Of a stretch of 31,574 bases of DNA, positions 30,490 to 31,574 are shown piece after piece. Positions within the stretch are counted from its first letter, which is position 1; every line of letters begins with the position of its first letter. The stretch is taken from positions 1 to 31,574 of IMG/VR virus record IMGVR_UViG_3300027917_000119. The stretch is one strand, 5' to 3'. This DNA is from a virus. The position numbers and the translations under genes were made by a program. Under the pieces are notes generated by a model. The model was not told where the DNA came from. It was given only the letters and a program-made list of their open reading frames with translations, and made no database searches.

Positions 30490-31440
30490 ATGACACTCGA
30501 ACATATCAAGATAATTAAGACGACTAAGAAAGGCACTCGTGTCTGGACACCTCTTGACATTGAGCGCGAAAATGGTCGCATCTTTTTTCATACTCCTGGA
30601 CAATATAATAGAACTCCATTCGAGATGAAGCCAGAAATCAAAGCCATGAGAGGCAGTAGATTTCATGGATATCTAGAAGGCGATGGGCGTAAAATCTGGT
30701 CAGTAGAAGATTGTTGTCGAAACAATTTTCAACTTGACTACATGCAAGGAAGAAATCCATATGCCAATTGGGAACAACCATTAAAGAACTGGAATTACGA
30801 CCGTCCTCTATTCGATCATCAGGCATGGCTGGCTGATTGTGGTCTCACTTATCATTACCAGATTTTTGCAGCCGAGATGGGCACTGGAAAATCTCTTGCA
30901 GCTATTGAGATTATGGAGAAGTCTGGTTTATTTGATTGGTGGTATATAGCTCCAAAATCAGGTATAGCAGCCGTGGAGCGTGAATGGTCAAAGTGGGGAT
31001 TACGACTGCAACCAACTGTTATGACTTATGAACGATTGCGAATCATGGTTGAACAGTGGGAATCTGGTATGCCAGCTCCGAAGGGAGTAATTTTTGACGA
31101 ATCATCACGTCTAAAATCTGAGCGAGCAAAGAGAACTCGCGCCGCCATGCACTTAGCTGATTTTATTCGCAAAGAATATGGTTGGGATGGATATTGTATT
31201 CTGATGTCTGGTACCCCAGCACCAAAATCTCCTGTAGATTGGTGGAGTCAATGCGAAGTATGTTATCCTGGCTTTTTGAAAGAGGGAACAGCAAAATCAT
31301 TTGAATGGCGTCTAGCATTCTTTGAGAAGCAGAAGACGGAACAGGGAGATTTCTGGAAACGTATCGGTTGGCGAGATGATGAAAAGTTCCACCAGATCAC
31401 AAAGCAACTACGAGGAAAACTCTATAGAGGTTGGCGTTGA
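30490..31440 (+). CDS. SNF2-type (SF2) helicase, N-terminal half, apparently truncated
   Basis: 316 residues. Phage-type N-terminus, then 'RPLFDHQAWLADCGLTYHYQIFAAEMGTGKSLAAIEIME' with Walker A GTGKS (131-135), 'IAPKSGIAAVEREWSKWG', motif II DESS (203-206) in 'VIFDESSRLKS', and motif III SGTPAP (240-245) in 'CILMSGTPAPKSPVDWW'. All first-RecA-domain motifs are present. The usual second RecA domain (motifs V and VI) is missing because the frame stops at 31440, so the protein is about half the length expected. A different frame then opens. Confidence 0.75.
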   Translation: MTLEHIKIIKTTKKGTRVWTPLDIERENGRIFFHTPGQYNRTPFEMKPEIKAMRGSRFHGYLEGDGRKIWSVEDCCRNNFQLDYMQGRNPYANWEQPLKNWNYDRPLFDHQAWLADCGLTYHYQIFAAEMGTGKSLAAIEIMEKSGLFDWWYIAPKSGIAAVEREWSKWGLRLQPTVMTYERLRIMVEQWESGMPAPKGVIFDESSRLKSERAKRTRAAMHLADFIRKEYGWDGYCILMSGTPAPKSPVDWWSQCEVCYPGFLKEGTAKSFEWRLAFFEKQKTEQGDFWKRIGWRDDEKFHQITKQLRGKLYRGWR

Positions 31441-31574
31441 AGTAACTCATTCGATCGGTATGTTTTCGTCTGGTACTGAGGCTTCTCTAAAATTGGGTTA
31501 CGGCCACAAGTGGTCCACAACGACGGAACATTCTCAAACAACTCAGGAGTCACATTCCAAATACATCACCGACT
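31376..31574 (+). CDS. Partial unknown Ser/Thr-rich ORF running off the window
   Basis: From ATG 31376, in the +1 frame relative to the helicase, the sequence stays open for 66 codons to the window end and is not truncated by a stop. It reads MMKSSTRSQSNYEEN then 'IEVGVEVTHSIGMFSSGTEASLKLGYGHKWSTTTEHSQTTQESHSKYITD'. The alternating Ser/Thr-rich strands ending in a 'WSTTTEHSQTT' stretch loosely recall the strand pattern of aerolysin-type pore formers or of a fibre protein, but this is only a style resemblance. No ribosome site is evident, and the change may come from a frameshift, a recombination event or a contig-end chimera. Confidence 0.35.
   Translation, partial: MMKSSTRSQSNYEENSIEVGVEVTHSIGMFSSGTEASLKLGYGHKWSTTTEHSQTTQESHSKYITD

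Overview
The window is part of a tailed double-stranded DNA phage genome (Caudoviricetes), most likely with a long non-contractile siphovirus tail. It carries a tail-tube-like protein, a split tail assembly chaperone, a 1172-residue tape measure protein and a large tail hub protein in canonical order. No sheath, integrase, portal, terminase or major capsid gene is visible, so the capsid/packaging block is probably to the left of position 1. Base composition is moderately AT-rich and coding is very dense, with many ATGA, TAATG and GTGA stop/start overlaps. The host cannot be identified from this sequence.

Left part, 37-6677, plus strand: Thr/Gly/Asn-rich, beta-structured proteins that look like capsid-surface or appendage proteins, including an 873-residue protein with a beta-helix-like segment. 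A small single-TM protein closes this run. 6664-21377, plus strand: the tail module, in the order head-tail connector, tail terminator-like protein, tail tube, chaperone pair with a probable -1 frameshift, gp10-like protein, tape measure, a small structural protein, a tRNA-Thr(TGT), two tandem 'MALLW(V/I)DGF' paralogues, a protein built from LNLT repeats, two distal-tail-like domains, the hub protein and a cysteine-rich small protein. A ClpP-type serine protease (21377-21952) ends this long rightward run and is followed by strong hairpins.

22159-26492, minus strand: a DnaQ-like exonuclease, a dATP/dGTP diphosphohydrolase-like protein and an AEP primase/D5-type helicase, overlapping head to tail as an operon. 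26985-31440, plus strand: a ParB-like protein, a possible ssDNA-binding protein, two unknown proteins, a DUF4417-like protein, a Gly-rich protein and an SNF2-type helicase that stops early.

The most unusual part is the ~490-bp gap between the two divergent replication operons (26493-26984). It is a nested set of inverted repeats. An outer ~65-bp inverted duplication has an identical 20-bp core placed just upstream of both divergent genes. An inner pair of GGAAGTA-N7-TACTTCC dyads is embedded in a larger inverted repeat flanked by A6/T6 runs. A separate perfect 24-bp inverted repeat is followed directly by a terminator hairpin. It could be a replication origin, a ParB-binding/partition site, a shared operator-promoter region, or one or more structured RNAs. 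The right end (about 31376 on) is also odd: the helicase frame ends without its C-terminal domain, while an unrelated Ser/Thr-rich frame stays open to the window edge.
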